Assembly: GCA_004802725.1 (NCBI GenBank)
Contig: SGPM01000009.1
Location: 124,001 to 188,000, forward strand
Source: Antrodiella citrinella
Lineage: Eukaryota > Basidiomycota > Agaricomycetes > Polyporales > Steccherinaceae
DNA length: 64,000 nt
Reading direction: 5' to 3'
Each line of letters opens with the position of its first letter. Within the stretch, counting starts at the first letter, position 1. The notes below the pieces were generated by a model. It did not search any database and had not been told where the DNA came from. It saw only the letters and a program-made list of their open reading frames with translations. Below, one piece after another: positions 11,923 through 23,786 of this stretch. The translations under genes and the position numbers were made by a program.

Positions 11923-13802
11923 ATGTCGGAACTTCTAACTGGAGAAGGATACACGTACGATCCGAACTCTGCACCTCCGGCATTTGGTCATTCGCTCAGA
12001 AAGTTCTGGGCGTTCGATAAAGGCTACGTGAACTTGAATCATGGTCAGTCAAACTTGCTCTGTCTTGGATGATGAAATAATCTCATGTATCTTTCAGGAT
12101 CCTACGGATCGCAGCCGCTACCAGTATTTGCGGCGTCTACGAAACTCCTGCTCCAGGCAGAACGGAATCCCGATCAATTCCATCGGAGAACTTACATGCT
12201 TCTCCTGGTAGAATCCAGGTTTGTTTAACCACATTAGCTTTGACACTCGCGTTTATATCTGCGATGCAGACGCCTAGTTGCAGAGCTTGTTGGTGCCAAG
12301 CTTGACGAAGTTGTTCTGGTACCAAATGCTACACACGGGCTGAACACGGTTTTGAGAAATATAGAATGGCGAGAGGGGGATATCCTGCTTGGAAGTACGT
12401 CTTGAGAATATATGCTTCACGAACATTAACTGACAGCTGTTCAGCGAGTACGACATACGGCGCAATCACCAAGACTCTGCACTACCTGGGCGATCGCTCC
12501 GAACAACCACATCCGAGTGTGTACTCTGTGACGTATACATTCCCGATGACACATCAACAAATCATTGACGCGTTCCGTGCTCGAGTCCGAGAGCTCAAGC
12601 AGCTGCACCCGCAAACACAGTTCACAAATCTTCCTGGATCACCGGATGACAAGGGTAACAGATTCGTGGCCGTCATTGACTCTATTGCATCGAACCCTGG
12701 GGTGTTACTTCCCTGGAAGGAACTTGTCAAAGTGTGCGTGGAGGAAGGTATTTGGAGTGTGTTGGACGCTGCGCACAGTGTTGGGCAAGAGGTCTGTTAC
12801 TACTTGTCAACTACGTCTGGAGAGCTGATGCATGTTCACAGCCCGACATCAATCTGAGTGAGGCCCAGCCAGACTTCTGGATATCTAACTGTCACAAATG
12901 GCTCTACGCCAAGAGAAGTTGTGCGATTCTCTATGTGCCTGAACGGTCCCTTTCATTTTCTTCCGTTGTTTCAAACACACCCTGATCCTGTCATGATACA
13001 GTAACCAGCACATAATCAAATCTAGCGTCCCGACTTCCCATATGTACGGCGAGGAAACGCCTACGTCGCGGGACGGGTCACAGATACGAACGTTTGTTGC
13101 CCAGCACGAATGTTAGTCTTCGAAAAAATGCCCACCATCCTGTACTGATCGTAGAACGCACTACTCTAGGGACTGGTACGCAGGACCAGGTGCCTTACCT
13201 GAGTGTCAAATTTGGTTTGTTTCCTCTAGTGATGTACGAAATCGTGCCCTTATTAATACTGCACCTACGACAGCGATCGATTTCCGAAACTGGCTTGGGG
13301 GAGAACACAAGATCAACGCGTACTGTCACGACTTGGCTGTCAAGGGCGGAATACGCCTAGCTGATGTACTCGATACCAACATCTTAGACGAGTCGGGCGA
13401 GCTCACTCTCAACATGGTCAGTATCGTCGGATCTGTGCTGCGCACACACGTATTCAACGCGCTTTGCATTTTATCGTTTCAGACCAATGTCCTGCTGCCG
13501 TTACCGGTCGACATCCCCGGAAAGTCACCCGTCTACACGCACGAGAATCTACCCCTCATGAACATAATGCTGCGAGAAAAGTTGCTAGACGACTGGAATG
13601 TGTATGCGGCACATTACTTCCACGCAGGTGCATGGTGGGTGAGGGTGAGTGCGCAGGTGTGGAACGAGGTATGCTATTCTACTGTCGTGAGGATACGCGA
13701 CTGATGATTTGATAGATTTCGGATTTCGAGTATCTTGGGAAGGCCTTGATCGAGGTGTGCAAGGAGGTCAAGGAGAAATTCTTCTCGGAAGAGACCGTAT
13801 AA
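11923..13802 (+). CDS. Class-V PLP-dependent enzyme (aminotransferase / sulfoxide lyase-like)
   Basis: Fold-type I PLP enzyme of the aminotransferase class-V group that includes isopenicillin N epimerase-like proteins and Egt2-type hercynylcysteine sulfoxide lyases; the exact reaction is unknown. Spliced exons give MSELLTGEGYTYDPNSAPP, YVNLNHGSYGSQPLPV (N-terminal signature), LVPNATHGLNTVLRN, then WSVLDAAHSVGQEV with the PLP-ring Asp and His, and SNCHKWLYAKRSCAIL with the Schiff-base Lys. The second half has QHEWTGTQDQVPYLS, WLGGEHKINAYCHDL and AHYFHAGAWWVRVSAQVW. It ends FFSEETV-stop at 13800-13802. All introns keep frame and no damage is seen. It is the intact partner of the pseudogene 2.6 kb upstream and is divergent from the P450. 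Its place next to a P450 and an MDR oxidoreductase suggests a small metabolic block. Confidence 0.88.
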
Positions 13803-14829
13803 AGCGAAAGGACCAAGAGCTGAAGAGATATAGAAGTTATAAGAATCAAATGTACGCCCAATGCAATATCACTGTAAACGTATCATTATCAGTGAGCTCA
13901 CAATCTAGAGACATCATGACGAGTTGCAAGATGGTTGTGTTAGCTTATATATGTTCATCTGATCTTCCGTGCTCTCGTCGGATTTCATAGATTTCACAGA
14001 CCTCAGGCTGATAACAACCTCGGGCCAGCCAACAATGACCGGAGTCTTAGGCGGAAGTGTGGGTCCGTGTGGACCCGTTGATTGTCTTATGGAACGTGCA
14101 CCCGGACAAAATCCTATTTGAACTGCTACACTTTTATCACGCTTATCAGGCCAAGCTTCTCGTGAAATAACGGCTGTTCGCATCTTGGGCTCACACAAAG
14201 CTTCGCGCAGAGGTTTTGACGACAATGGTACTCTTTCGGTGTTTCTACTTATATTGCCATGCTAATCATCGGGGGAATAGACAGCATAATATCAATTCGG
14301 GTTGAGACTGTTCCACGGTAGCGCATGAAGGCCGCGCTGACACGTTACAACACCATGTCAGAGGAGGAGGTTCCTAATTCCTCCTCGTTCCGAACGCGTA
14401 CCTGTTCGCGACGCATGCGACGGTCCAATCGCTGCGGCCCTTCTGCTTCATCCGCGACCGTGAGTGCGCATCTGATCGGACATTGTATACTGTAATGAAT
14501 TGAGTCTCTTGAGTGAGGCGGTTTGTATGCAAACTACACGACATTCATGGCTGATATCTAATCTTTGGCTTACTCATCCGTGAAAAGTTAGGCACGACGC
14601 CAACTTCAAGTACCGCTCTGCATTCTCATTGAATCGGCTCTGGAGGCTGGAGCTGTTTGTAATCAAGAAACAGGATGAACAGCAGTGCTATTGTTTATGC
14701 CCAGCCTTGAGGGGATGATGCATGAGTAAGCCGCAGCTCCCCTTTGGTACTACCAGTACTACAGTACAAAAGACGTTACGAACTTATGTCTCTTGTTTCA
14801 CACCAGCTTGCATCCTCGTTGACTCAGAC
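13803..14829. other. Intergenic, about 1 kb
   Basis: Sequence between the PLP enzyme and the MDR oxidoreductase. A 103-codon minus-strand open frame exists at 13914-14225 but shows no recognisable motif, no intron pattern and no conserved-looking composition. I see nothing else. Confidence 0.5.
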
Positions 14830-16218
14830 ATGACTCTTCCCTCAACAACCCGCCAGTATCGTGTCCAACAGGTGAGATTGAGGCATTTACGACTCTGAGC
14901 CTGGTCTCGGACGCGCCAGTGTCCACACCTGTTGCAAACGATGTGCTGGTCAAAATCCATGCGGTGTCGTTGAATGTACGTTCTCCGTCCGTAAATGCCC
15001 AATTTACCCGTCCCACCATCTCTATGACAGTTTTGCGACCTCATGGTTATCCGCGGTCAGTTCGGTGCGAAGGGAATTGTCCCTTGCGCTGACGGTGCCG
15101 GTGAGGTTATTGCCATTGGAGATAGAGTGACCAAGTGGAAAGTCGGTGACCGTGTTTTGGCTAACCTCAGCACCGGCCATCTGCACGGGGACATGACGCC
15201 CGAAATTCAGGCCACTGCGCTCGGTGTTGAAATTGATGGTACACTCACAGAGTACAAAATGTTACCTGCAGAGGTCAGTCATATACTTTATATCGTTATG
15301 GCTACATCGGTCAGACTCTTACGATGCTCTAGTCTTTGGTCAGCATACCCGATCACCTTACTTTTGAACAAGCGGCAACTCTTCCATGTGCGGCCGTGAC
15401 AGCATGGAACGCGCTGAACGGTCCTACCCCTGTGAAGGGTGGGGACTACGTTCTTGTCCAAGGAACTGGTGGTGTCTCTTTGTACGTTTCACTTCACTAG
15501 TATTTTCTCCGTACTAGTGGGTAACATCCGACGCATCGCAGGTTCGGTATACAGCTTGCTCATGCTATCGGGGCCACTGTCATCGCAACGTCCTCCACAA
15601 GCGAAAAGCTCGAGGTCGCTACAAAATTGGGTGCGGACTTCGTGATAAACTACAAGGAGACACCCGACTGGGAATTGGATGTACTCGACATCGTACGTGA
15701 TCGTGACTGTTTCGCGCTCGTTTTTAATCTCACGAATGCTGTGATTTGCAGACTGGAAGGGGTGCCCACCATATTATTGAAGTCGGCGGACCCAATACGC
15801 TCCTAAAGTCCATCAAGGCCGTCCGCCATGCTGGATGGATTCACAATATAGGTTTCCTTGCAGGCTCTGTGAGTCATAACGCCACATAAACTTGTATGTG
15901 ATACTTGACTGAAATTCTGCTGCAGAATTCCGACGTGAATCCCTCTGAGATCACTTCTAGCCTGTTACGCAAGGGTGTCATCTTCCGAGGCATTCTCATG
16001 GGAAGTGTTTCGCAGTAAGTATCTCTGTTGCAAGCGCCCAGGGTTTCTTATTGAGTATCGACAGATTCGAGGACATGAACCGTCTCATCAGCTCTCACAA
16101 GATAGTACCTGTGGTCGATAAGGTGTTCGAGTTCGACCAGGTCAAAGATGCGTACAAGTACTACCTCGAGAGCCAGAATCACGTCGGAAAGATTGTCATC
16201 CGCGTGGCGAGCACTTGA
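14830..16218 (+). CDS. MDR-family NAD(P)-dependent oxidoreductase (possible frameshift in exon 1)
   Basis: Zinc-alcohol-dehydrogenase-like / quinone-oxidoreductase-like protein, probably cytosolic and reducing a small carbonyl or quinone with NAD(P)H. Exon 1 starts [15 protein letters not shown] and exon 2 onward reads [33 protein letters not shown] and [16 protein letters not shown], then [20 protein letters not shown], the Rossmann nucleotide loop. It continues with [16 protein letters not shown] and [19 protein letters not shown]. The end is [16 protein letters not shown]. Between [15 protein letters not shown] and [10 protein letters not shown] (about 14870-14877) the frame jumps by one base with no usable intron. 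This is either a one-base deletion in the gene or a base-call error. All later splice sites keep frame. Confidence 0.82.
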
Positions 16219-16624
16219 CTGGATATGACATGAATGGATAGTTTGTGTCTGTTAGCGTAATTCATGCCATGCTGTAAGTGCATAGACGTTTCCCGAAATA
16301 TTTTGAATATGCGTACTGGCCAAAATCGTGTTTGCGAATTCTGCCATTGAAGAGGTAGGAAGTTCGAGTACGCAGGGGCCAGGGCGATGAGCCTTCACCT
16401 GAGGTGCGCCCACATGTACAGTTACGAAACAAGTGCTGAAGTTCGGTGCACTGCCAGAGATATCGATCGAATTAGATGAGACTATCATAATACTACGTTA
16501 CACGATACGAGGACACTGAGTTATGCGCTACAAAAGCAATTATTTAGATCACAAGTAGAAAAACGGACTCGGAAGTCTAGAAGACCGAGATAACGAACAT
16601 CATGCCCCGCTCAGCGCTCAGCGC
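16219..16624. other. Intergenic, convergent 3' regions
   Basis: Between the stops of the MDR oxidoreductase and the PPN2-like phosphatase. It ends with three copies of the 7-bp unit GCTCAGC at about 16609-16628, which run into the phosphatase stop codon. No gene is supported. Confidence 0.5.
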
Positions 16625-18468
16625 TCAGTGGTCGTATGGGTCAGACTCTGGCGGTAAGGAGCACTTGATTTGCACCAATCTGGCATCCAGCTGCATGGCA
16701 GCGTCCCCAAACTTTACTTTCTTGTTGTTGTTCTGTCTTCGTCCAAGGCCAGCGTAAGATCTGCGAGGTCGGCGCCCAACTTCACCATCACGCGTATCCT
16801 CTGGCTCATCGTCGCCGCCGTCTTCATCACCATTCTCATCCTCATCTTCACCATCCTCGACCTCCCCACCTTTCCCACGACTCACCACCAGAGCAGTCAG
16901 CCTCTGCCCGTACAAACAGCCTGTGTCCAATCCCATTGAGTATCTCTTGATGTCCAGACCTCGGGTCGCAGCGTGCCCGTATATGACCGTTGACGGCTCG
17001 CAAGGGAACTCTGTATCATTGTCGGCACTGTGAACTTCGGACGAGGGGAGGCCTGAGCACTGCTTCATCTGCCCATTCCAAAGCTTGCTCCATGGAGTTC
17101 CCTTATCATTCTTCCGGGTGATTTTCCCGTTCTTCTTGACACCTCGCATATTCAAAACCACCCAAGGATCTTTGTTCTGTGGAATATCGCTCAATATCGC
17201 TTTCTCCTGCTCCTGTCGCAAGTCGTCCTCAATATCTCGGCGTTCCAGGATGTACTGGCCGTCAGGAGTGAGATCGACATTGTCACTGATCTGGTCGACA
17301 ACATCATTGTCGGGTGTTGCAGGTTCAATAGGAGATGCGTGAGCCATCCGTGGCGGATGAGCAAGGGGTTGACGTGGGTCGTTGATTGGTAGGCGCGGAT
17401 TGTAAGGCAGCAGACCTGCGTGCACGACGAACATGTGCAGAGAAGGGACATGGTTGACAAGCGGTAACGCATTGAGAAAACTGGTATGCTCAGCCGTCAT
17501 GTCTCTGCAGCCAGGAACGTCAGATACGATAGACCGCACAGAAAATGATACGGACCTGGCTAGCCAATAGTGGTCCCCGAATATCTTCCAATCTTTCGCC
17601 TTCTTTCCCGTCCCAGACGGTGGTATACGCCTCCACCACTCCTCTCTCCACGTTCCTTGAGCTCTCTTTCTCGATACATGCACCCATTCTTCCGCATCCG
17701 ACTCTCTACGCTTCCTTTCCATAGCCCACTCCGCCTCGATCAGCTCGATGAAGGATTTCCCATCCGTCACCACGTCTTCTTTACTCTCGCGGGAGCCTGC
17801 AGGTACAGGAATAACTTGTCGTTCGAACCACTCGCGCCAGGAACGCCACTGGATGACGAGCTGGTCATGGTTGCCTCGAATGGCAAATATGCGCTCGGAC
17901 TGGTTGGTTGGAGTAGATGCAAAGTGATTCGCAGTGAGGAAATCTAGGAGGGAGAGGGAGCCGGAGTGTGTAGACTTGGCAAGAAGATCGCCTGCAAACA
18001 TAAGAATGTCATTCCGTTGATTATAGGATAGTTTAGATAGTAGATCTCTGTAAAACCCAGATGTCAGAGATTCGCTTAGAGGAATGAGCGCAGCACGAAC
18101 GAGAGGGAGTCATTCATGCCATGGATATCGCCAATAAGAATAATGCGGTCATTCGAGTCTTAAAACTGCGATAAGTACTCTATAACGAAGCAAGGAGTCA
18201 GTACGCACTGAGGTCAATATGTTGGTCGGAGAGTGTTCTTGTATGTGTGATGACGTCGAAATCCGGAAAATCTGAGAATAAACTCAGTACACACAACCAA
18301 AAGCCAAATGTAATGCACACCAAATTTCTTATTCCCCTTCCCTACACCAAAGTCAAGATGAGATCTCGGATAGACAAGACCGAGGATGAACATCAAGCTG
18401 ATGAACAGGGTGACGATGGCATACGAGACACCAGTCCACGGAGATGCACCCGACGCTGAACGTCGCAT
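16625..18468 (-). CDS. Membrane-anchored metallophosphatase, PPN2-like
   Basis: Calcineurin-like metallophosphoesterase with an N-terminal membrane anchor, matching the organisation of yeast Ppn2, a zinc-dependent vacuolar endopolyphosphatase; polyphosphate as substrate is inferred. The anchor is SYAIVTLFISLMFILGLVY (about residues 15-33). Spliced exons then give DFDVITHTRTLSDQHIDLNS, RIILIGDIHGMNDSL (metal motif GDIHG), LMFAGDLLAKSTHSGS (second motif) and FAIRGNHDQLVIQWR (GNHD). A C-terminal histidine block reads VIYGHAATRGLDIKRYS with MGLDTGCLYGQRLTAL. An acidic insertion (about 16780-16860) and a polar linker make it longer than the bare domain. The stop is at 16625. It is divergent from the AIG2-like gene with 262 bp between starts. 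Confidence 0.83.
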
Positions 18469-18730
18469 GGCAAATCACAGCGATATTCCTCCCGTTAGTG
18501 CGGATGATGGTCAAGACAAAGAAAGGAGGGAGAAAAGACGGAACATTCATGGAAGAAGCTGAGCAGTGACTCAGTCTCTGAGCTGACTTGGGCAGCGGCC
18601 AGCCACCTTCGCAGTCATTTTGTAGATTGGCGCGCGCATGTGTTTGTGATGCTGATTAGATTATAGATAAGATGACCCGCCACAAGTTTCCTCCCGCTGG
18701 AGTCACCACCCAGAAACCTCATCGTTCGCC

Positions 18731-19571
18731 ATGACACACACTGCCTTTTTCTATGGCACTCTCATTCATCCGGCTATTCTTCGTCGTGTCATAGGACACA
18801 ATGGTCAAGATTTACAGATATCTCCTGCTCTTCTCCTAGTGAGTGAATACCTCGTTGAGTCATTGCGGTCAGGTTGATAAGCAACTTGAATCCCAGGATT
18901 ACACGCGCCACAGAATCAGAGTGATTTCTTTACACTTGTGAATACGACGAAAGCAAGTACTAAGTGTTGCCATGCAAGAATGCCGACTACCCTGGAATTG
19001 TGTCCCACGACAAAAGCAGGTCCATATTTAAGAGAGAGTTGACGCGTGAAGAGAACTCTGTCCGAGGAACATTGGTGATAGGTCTCAGTGACGAAGACGT
19101 CGGACATTTGGACATCTTCGAAGGCGATGTGAGTTCCGCCTTTAGTATACAGTCTCTCACAGACTCACAACTCGCAAGTAGGAATACTCGAGGGAAACTG
19201 TACCAGTCTACCCTCTATCTCCCTTCACCGCTCTATCCGACAACGCTGCAAACCATACTCCAGACAGTGATATCGTCCCAAGCACTACACCATCGCTGCT
19301 GCCTATCGACACACTCCCGCCGCCGATATCTGCGCAAACTTATGTCTGGATCGATCCTGTCTCGCAACTGGAGCCTGCTATCTGGGAATACGCTGACTTC
19401 GTTCGAGATAGCGCATCGAAGTGGGTCGGCGAGGGATCAGAGGGTAGGGATAATTACTATGTAGAAGTGGATAAGAGGAGGGAAATGAACGGGAAGATTG
19501 TTAGAACAGAGATCGTGAGAGACGCAGCGGAAGGGGATAAGAAGATAGTGGTTGAGACCGAGGATGCCTGA
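18731..19571 (+). CDS. AIG2 / gamma-glutamylcyclotransferase-like protein
   Basis: Small GGCT-like fold protein; relatives act on gamma-glutamyl amines or peptides, but the fungal substrate is unknown. It starts MTHTAFFYGTLIHPAILR, which contains the family YGTL loop. Short exons add LLLDYTRHRIR and NADYPGIVSHDKSRSIF, where the acceptor ATGCAAG restores the canonical HRxxNADYP junction. It continues VRGTLVIGLSDEDVGHLDIFEGD joined to EYSRE, which includes the conserved acidic residue after FEG. The C-terminal part TYVWIDPVSQLEPAIWEYADF is followed by a charged tail ending VVETEDA. The stop is at 19569-19571, only 61 bp from the stop of the convergent GH79 gene, so the 3' UTRs must overlap. Confidence 0.82.
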
Positions 19572-19632
19572 GATCACGTAGATTAGAACGATGGTTGTCA
19601 CAATAGAGCTCGATATAATACAAGGAATCAGG

Positions 19633-21782
19633 TTAGAAGAATACAATTACACCTTCACTACCCTTGACTGTCACCTTCCCGCTCACCAGTCCCTCAGTGG
19701 TCTCCGTACCATTTGCCCTTCCGCTTTCATAGTGCTGTCCTGCCCATGTTGCTGTACTCGCATCCGTTGAGTCCAAACCCGGGCTCGTCATCCTCTTCAC
19801 AACCGCTCCCTTCCCACTCGACTTCCTCACATACCTACCTAAGTCCAACACCGCGCTCCCCTCGTCCGTTTCTCGTGCTGAAGCTGTCACATTCCGCGTC
19901 GCCAGGTTCAATATTGCGATGCGGGCGGGTCCGTCACGGGATGGTCGTGAAATGGGATCCCAGATGGCGTAGACAACGAGCTGGGGGAAGGCCGGTGTGG
20001 GAATGAGAGCAATTTGTGATTTTTGAGAGGATCCGACTGCTTCGGTGATCAGAAGAAGTGCGACGAAAGAGGGTCCTGCGTGAGGATCGCCAAAACGGTC
20101 AGAAGATGCGGGATACCATTGATCGTACTGGATGAGAGTACGTTAGTCTGACTATCCGGATGAGAGACTGGAAACAGCGCACCCAAGAGAAGCCAGGACT
20201 GCAATGAGAATCACATCAGCACATACCACGCAAAATGATATGACACCAGCTCACGTATTCGCCTGGGTAGAACTCTGTAACACTAGGGTTGCGCCTTGGT
20301 GGAGGTATAGTCTCGAAATATCGAGTGTAGCGCCGTACAAAACAGCTGTGTACGGCAGATTTCAGTAAAATAGGAGACGGCGAAGGCCACCATCATCACG
20401 CACTGTCTGCAAGCCAAAGTGCTTGACCGAAAGTATTGGTAACATTCTCCTTGCCGGAGCATGACACGGAATTGTACTCTCCGACGACGAACTCAGCTCC
20501 TACTTGTTTTGCGGCAGCGATTTGAGGTTTCCACTGGTCTAGGAACGCCTAAACGCGGGTGTTCATGAGTCTTGAAGGATGTTATTGTCGAAGAGCCATG
20601 AGATCTCACTGTGATATTTCCGTGATTGACAAGATTGGGAAGAGTTGCGATCGCGTTCCTCGTGGGATCACATGTGGAATATTGGTATCTGAAGAGCATC
20701 TGGTTGTTAGAATAGAGTCTGCGAAGCGGAGGTGAAACGTACGTGTGTTGAGAAAACACTTTGACTGTATTGGTATCTGTAATTCCCTCACCAATTACCT
20801 CCTTCACAGACCAAAAGTCGACGAAGCCAGCAGCCTGGAAGATGTGAGAAGGCAGCGAAAGATTCCTCGACAAAAACGTTGTCCATCCCTATATGACGTC
20901 GATGAGATTAGCTGAACTGTCACTCAGAACACCAGTAGGCTAACCACGGACCAGATACTGTGCAGTATAATCTGCTGATCCCCAAGTGGAGGGACGCTGT
21001 GCACCTGCATAGTGATCTGGTTCATTCCCGACTGATAAAGATTGCATCATGGCCATCAGCAAAGAATACAGTAGCAGAATGCAGAGTACTTACGCTCCAA
21101 GGCACGAATCCGGTTCCACCCAATCGTCTTCGTATGCACTGCCAGCTGGTCGCGCGCGATATCAATGGTATCATTAGCGAGGTTGACAGTGACGACTATC
21201 TGGGAAGAATTTGGGAAGACATCCAATGACTCAAACCAAGCCGGGCCGCTGAATTACATGAGAGAGTCAGCAGGAATGAACTTAGATCATCAATAGCAGA
21301 CATAGCAGACGAGCTCACTATGTCGTACGGTATATACCGCCTGACTATTTCGTGTCAGCTTGTCTGGAACGTACTGTGCATGCAGAGTTCGACGTACCGG
21401 ACTCATGTCAAGCTCCAGCGCAGTCGCATTCGCCTGGTATATGGAGCTATCACTGCAATCCGTGTAAGTGCCAATCTTCCAGACTCTCAGATGGTACATA
21501 CATCGTTATTCCACCAGGACGGATGTCTGGACCAAGACCTGTTCTCTCCACCAGTCGCTGCATCAGCTCCTTCGTCAACAAGTTAGGGTGCGTCTTGTTC
21601 CCCCCAAAAGTAGGCAGATACGAGAACTCCATAGAGAACGATGCCAGACGAGGATCAAGGATTTGTGAGGCATTAGTCGGAAGTGAGGAGATCTTGGGTA
21701 GTGCAACCGTTTGTGCAGCCTGCGACACGTCACTGAGCGCGAAGCCCACTAGAATCGCATTGAGGAGACGTAGAAATAACAT
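19633..21782 (-). CDS. Secreted GH79 glycoside hydrolase (beta-glucuronidase type)
   Basis: Predicted extracellular glycosidase that would remove glucuronic acid residues from glycans. A signal peptide (MLFLRLLNAILVGFALSD, then SQA) precedes LASFSMEFSYLPTFGG, PDIRPGGITMDSSIY and later WGSADYTAQYLVRGW. Then comes AAKQVGAEFVVGEYNSVSCS, the conserved GE-NSVSC segment that carries an acidic active-site candidate. FGQALWLADSAL precedes a C-terminal beta domain, AIWDPISRDGPARIAILNLA, and the end GKVTVKGSEGVIVFF. The gene has many introns, some in the central part hard to place. GH79 fits better than the related GH39 or GH30 folds because of the opening FSMEFSY and the C-terminal domain. It converges on the AIG2-like gene. 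Confidence 0.8.
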
Positions 21783-22840
21783 ATCGGGTCGTGAAGGGGA
21801 AGGGGTCAGACGTTGAAGTCTGGTTCACTGGTACATGTATTTGTACAGATCCGAGGGTGGTCACGGGAATGGAGGACTTCCGCAACTCTTACGGACCGTG
21901 ATCGTCATCTATTACAATTTCCAAGAGTCATTGTGGCCACAGTGGTGAAGGTTGTCCAGGCTTTTTGTGTGGAAGCGGAAAAGGCCCGAACCTTGTGCCA
22001 GGGTAGTCCGGTAACGAGTGATCGGAAGGCTGGTACAATGTGGTTCGGGAGGTACGCACCGCACGGTGCATAACCTCGTGAGCAGCTTGCCTTGACATCA
22101 GAAGTCGGTACGGCCATAAGACTCTGGGAAGTGTAAACCACAAGTCGTATGACACCTCACGTGTCCGAGTCGCAAGTCGACGCGAAGGAGCATCTACGAT
22201 GTTACTGGAGCCATACTTTATCCTGAGATCTGCGTTTATGATCAAACATAGTGCTTACAAGGTCTTGTCAGCATCAGCGCGCAACTAGCGGACTGACCTA
22301 TCGAGACTGCAATCGGGCGAAAAGTCGCGATATCAAGTTCTCCCTCCAATGCAGAGTAGATTATGGGATACTGTGAACAAACAAATGGGAATCAGAGTAT
22401 GAGAAGTAGATTCTGCAGACAAGGTGTATGAATGTTCGGGAGAACTGCGAAAATTGAGCGCTGAACGTCATACCCTACGTCGACTCCGCCCAGACCTTAG
22501 ATTTAAGACAACATATTGCTCTAAGCTGCACGTGAGTATTGTTCATTACAGTTATATAGGCAGCGTGATATATTATACATGGACGAGACACCTTCGTCGC
22601 ACGGTCCAATATCCAAGTTTGACATGACATGATTCGGAATTCCCAGGTCAGAGCACAATCGCGAACATACGTTTGAAGCGAACCTATCCATTGTCCTTTT
22701 CCTGATCCTAAGAATTCATCAGCATACCCCGCAGAATCAAACCCAACGTCTTCTGCTTCCTTCTGCATCTCGGCCATTCATTCCGGTAAACACGTATGGA
22801 ATTCGGTCTCTCCTGATATCGCTGTCTATCAGTGCTCATG
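21783..22840. other. Intergenic, about 1 kb
   Basis: Lies between the start of the GH79 gene and the stop of the HSP20-like gene. A minus-strand frame near 22650-22777 begins MAEMQKEAEDVGFDSAGY and could be a continuation of the HSP20-like gene through an unseen intron, but no clean splice was found. No repeats or RNA genes are seen. Confidence 0.45.
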
Positions 22841-23786
22841 TCAGTCGTATTCGGCATAATAAATAACAGGAAATCGCACGCGAGGAGACATAGGTTCGGG
22901 GAGTTCCTGGTCGTCTTTTGCTGTCTCTTGGTCCGATTCGTCTGTCTCCAACTGTGTGTCGAGTTTGTCCATTTGTTTGTCCTTCGCTGCTCCTTTGAAG
23001 TTGGGGTAAGTGAGGTGCAAACGTCGTGCGTCTCGCGTCGCTCGGATATCTTCAAACTGGGCGTGGGTCGTCAGAAGCCATGGAAGCTCGTGAACGCTCA
23101 TACAATGCGTACCTTCGTCCCTTCCGGAATGGGTATGATTTGGTTATACTGCTTCTCTTGCTTCTCCCTGACCTTCACAGAACCCTCCATCTTCTCAACA
23201 ACCCGTGCCCTACGCCATGTCACGATAATGCGGTTCATCCTGAAGCTGACATGCATATCTTGCTTCTTGACTCCGCCCATCTCAAAAGTTGCGGTGATCT
23301 GGACTCGAATGTCATCAGCAATGACTTTACTGGGAATAGTACACCATACCATTTCACAGTCCGGAGACTCCTTGAAACTGACCCTGCGATGCAGTCAGCC
23401 TGCATACTAGCATAATCACATCATTTGAGCACTCACATTGACTTCTTTCGTTTCGTCAACGTTTTGTTCAACCCAACTACCTCTGGACGGTGCAATACAG
23501 GACTATCCAGTGACTTGACCTTCGAGGGCAGAGCCTCCAGCCGTTTGGACTTTGCTTCCCTCACCTGCTCCCATATTTGCAGCAGTTTGTCCTCCGGATC
23601 CGGGATTTCGGGGGGAACATCTGCAACCATGGTGGAAATTGTGGCTATAGATCTTCGAGCCTCTGTTGGCAACAGTCGTGGCGTGCTGACGGGGGTGGAC
23701 TTCGGCGCAAACGCCTTCTCGATAAGTGCATCGAACGAATATGGAATGGGGAAGGAGGTCTTTCTCAAGTTCGATTCTCCTTGCAT
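22841..23786 (-). CDS. HSP20-like (alpha-crystallin domain) protein
   Basis: Protein with a C-terminal alpha-crystallin/p23-like beta-sandwich, likely a small chaperone or co-chaperone. The N-terminal exon (MQGESNLRKTSFPIPYSF...) has a coiled stretch DKLLQIWEQVREAKSKRLEA. It splices phase 2 to VSFKESPDCEMVWCTIPSK and DIRVQITATFEMGGVKKQD, the first strands of the domain, then MHVSFRMNRIIVTWRRA. The next exon reads FEDIRATRDARRLHLTYPNF, the closing strand with an RRLHLTYPN motif as in HSP20 proteins. It ends PVIYYAEYD with a stop at 22841. The start is uncertain: 23786 is chosen, but the frame is open to an ATG at 24002, with a less convincing Cys-containing extension. Confidence 0.7.

Noticed and set aside
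13914..14225. 103-codon minus-strand frame in the PLP/MDR spacer
   Set aside because: No motif, no intron structure and no neighbour that would explain it.
16609..16628. Three GCTCAGC copies at the PPN2-like stop
   Set aside because: Too short to be a meaningful tandem array; kept only as a note in the spacer entry.
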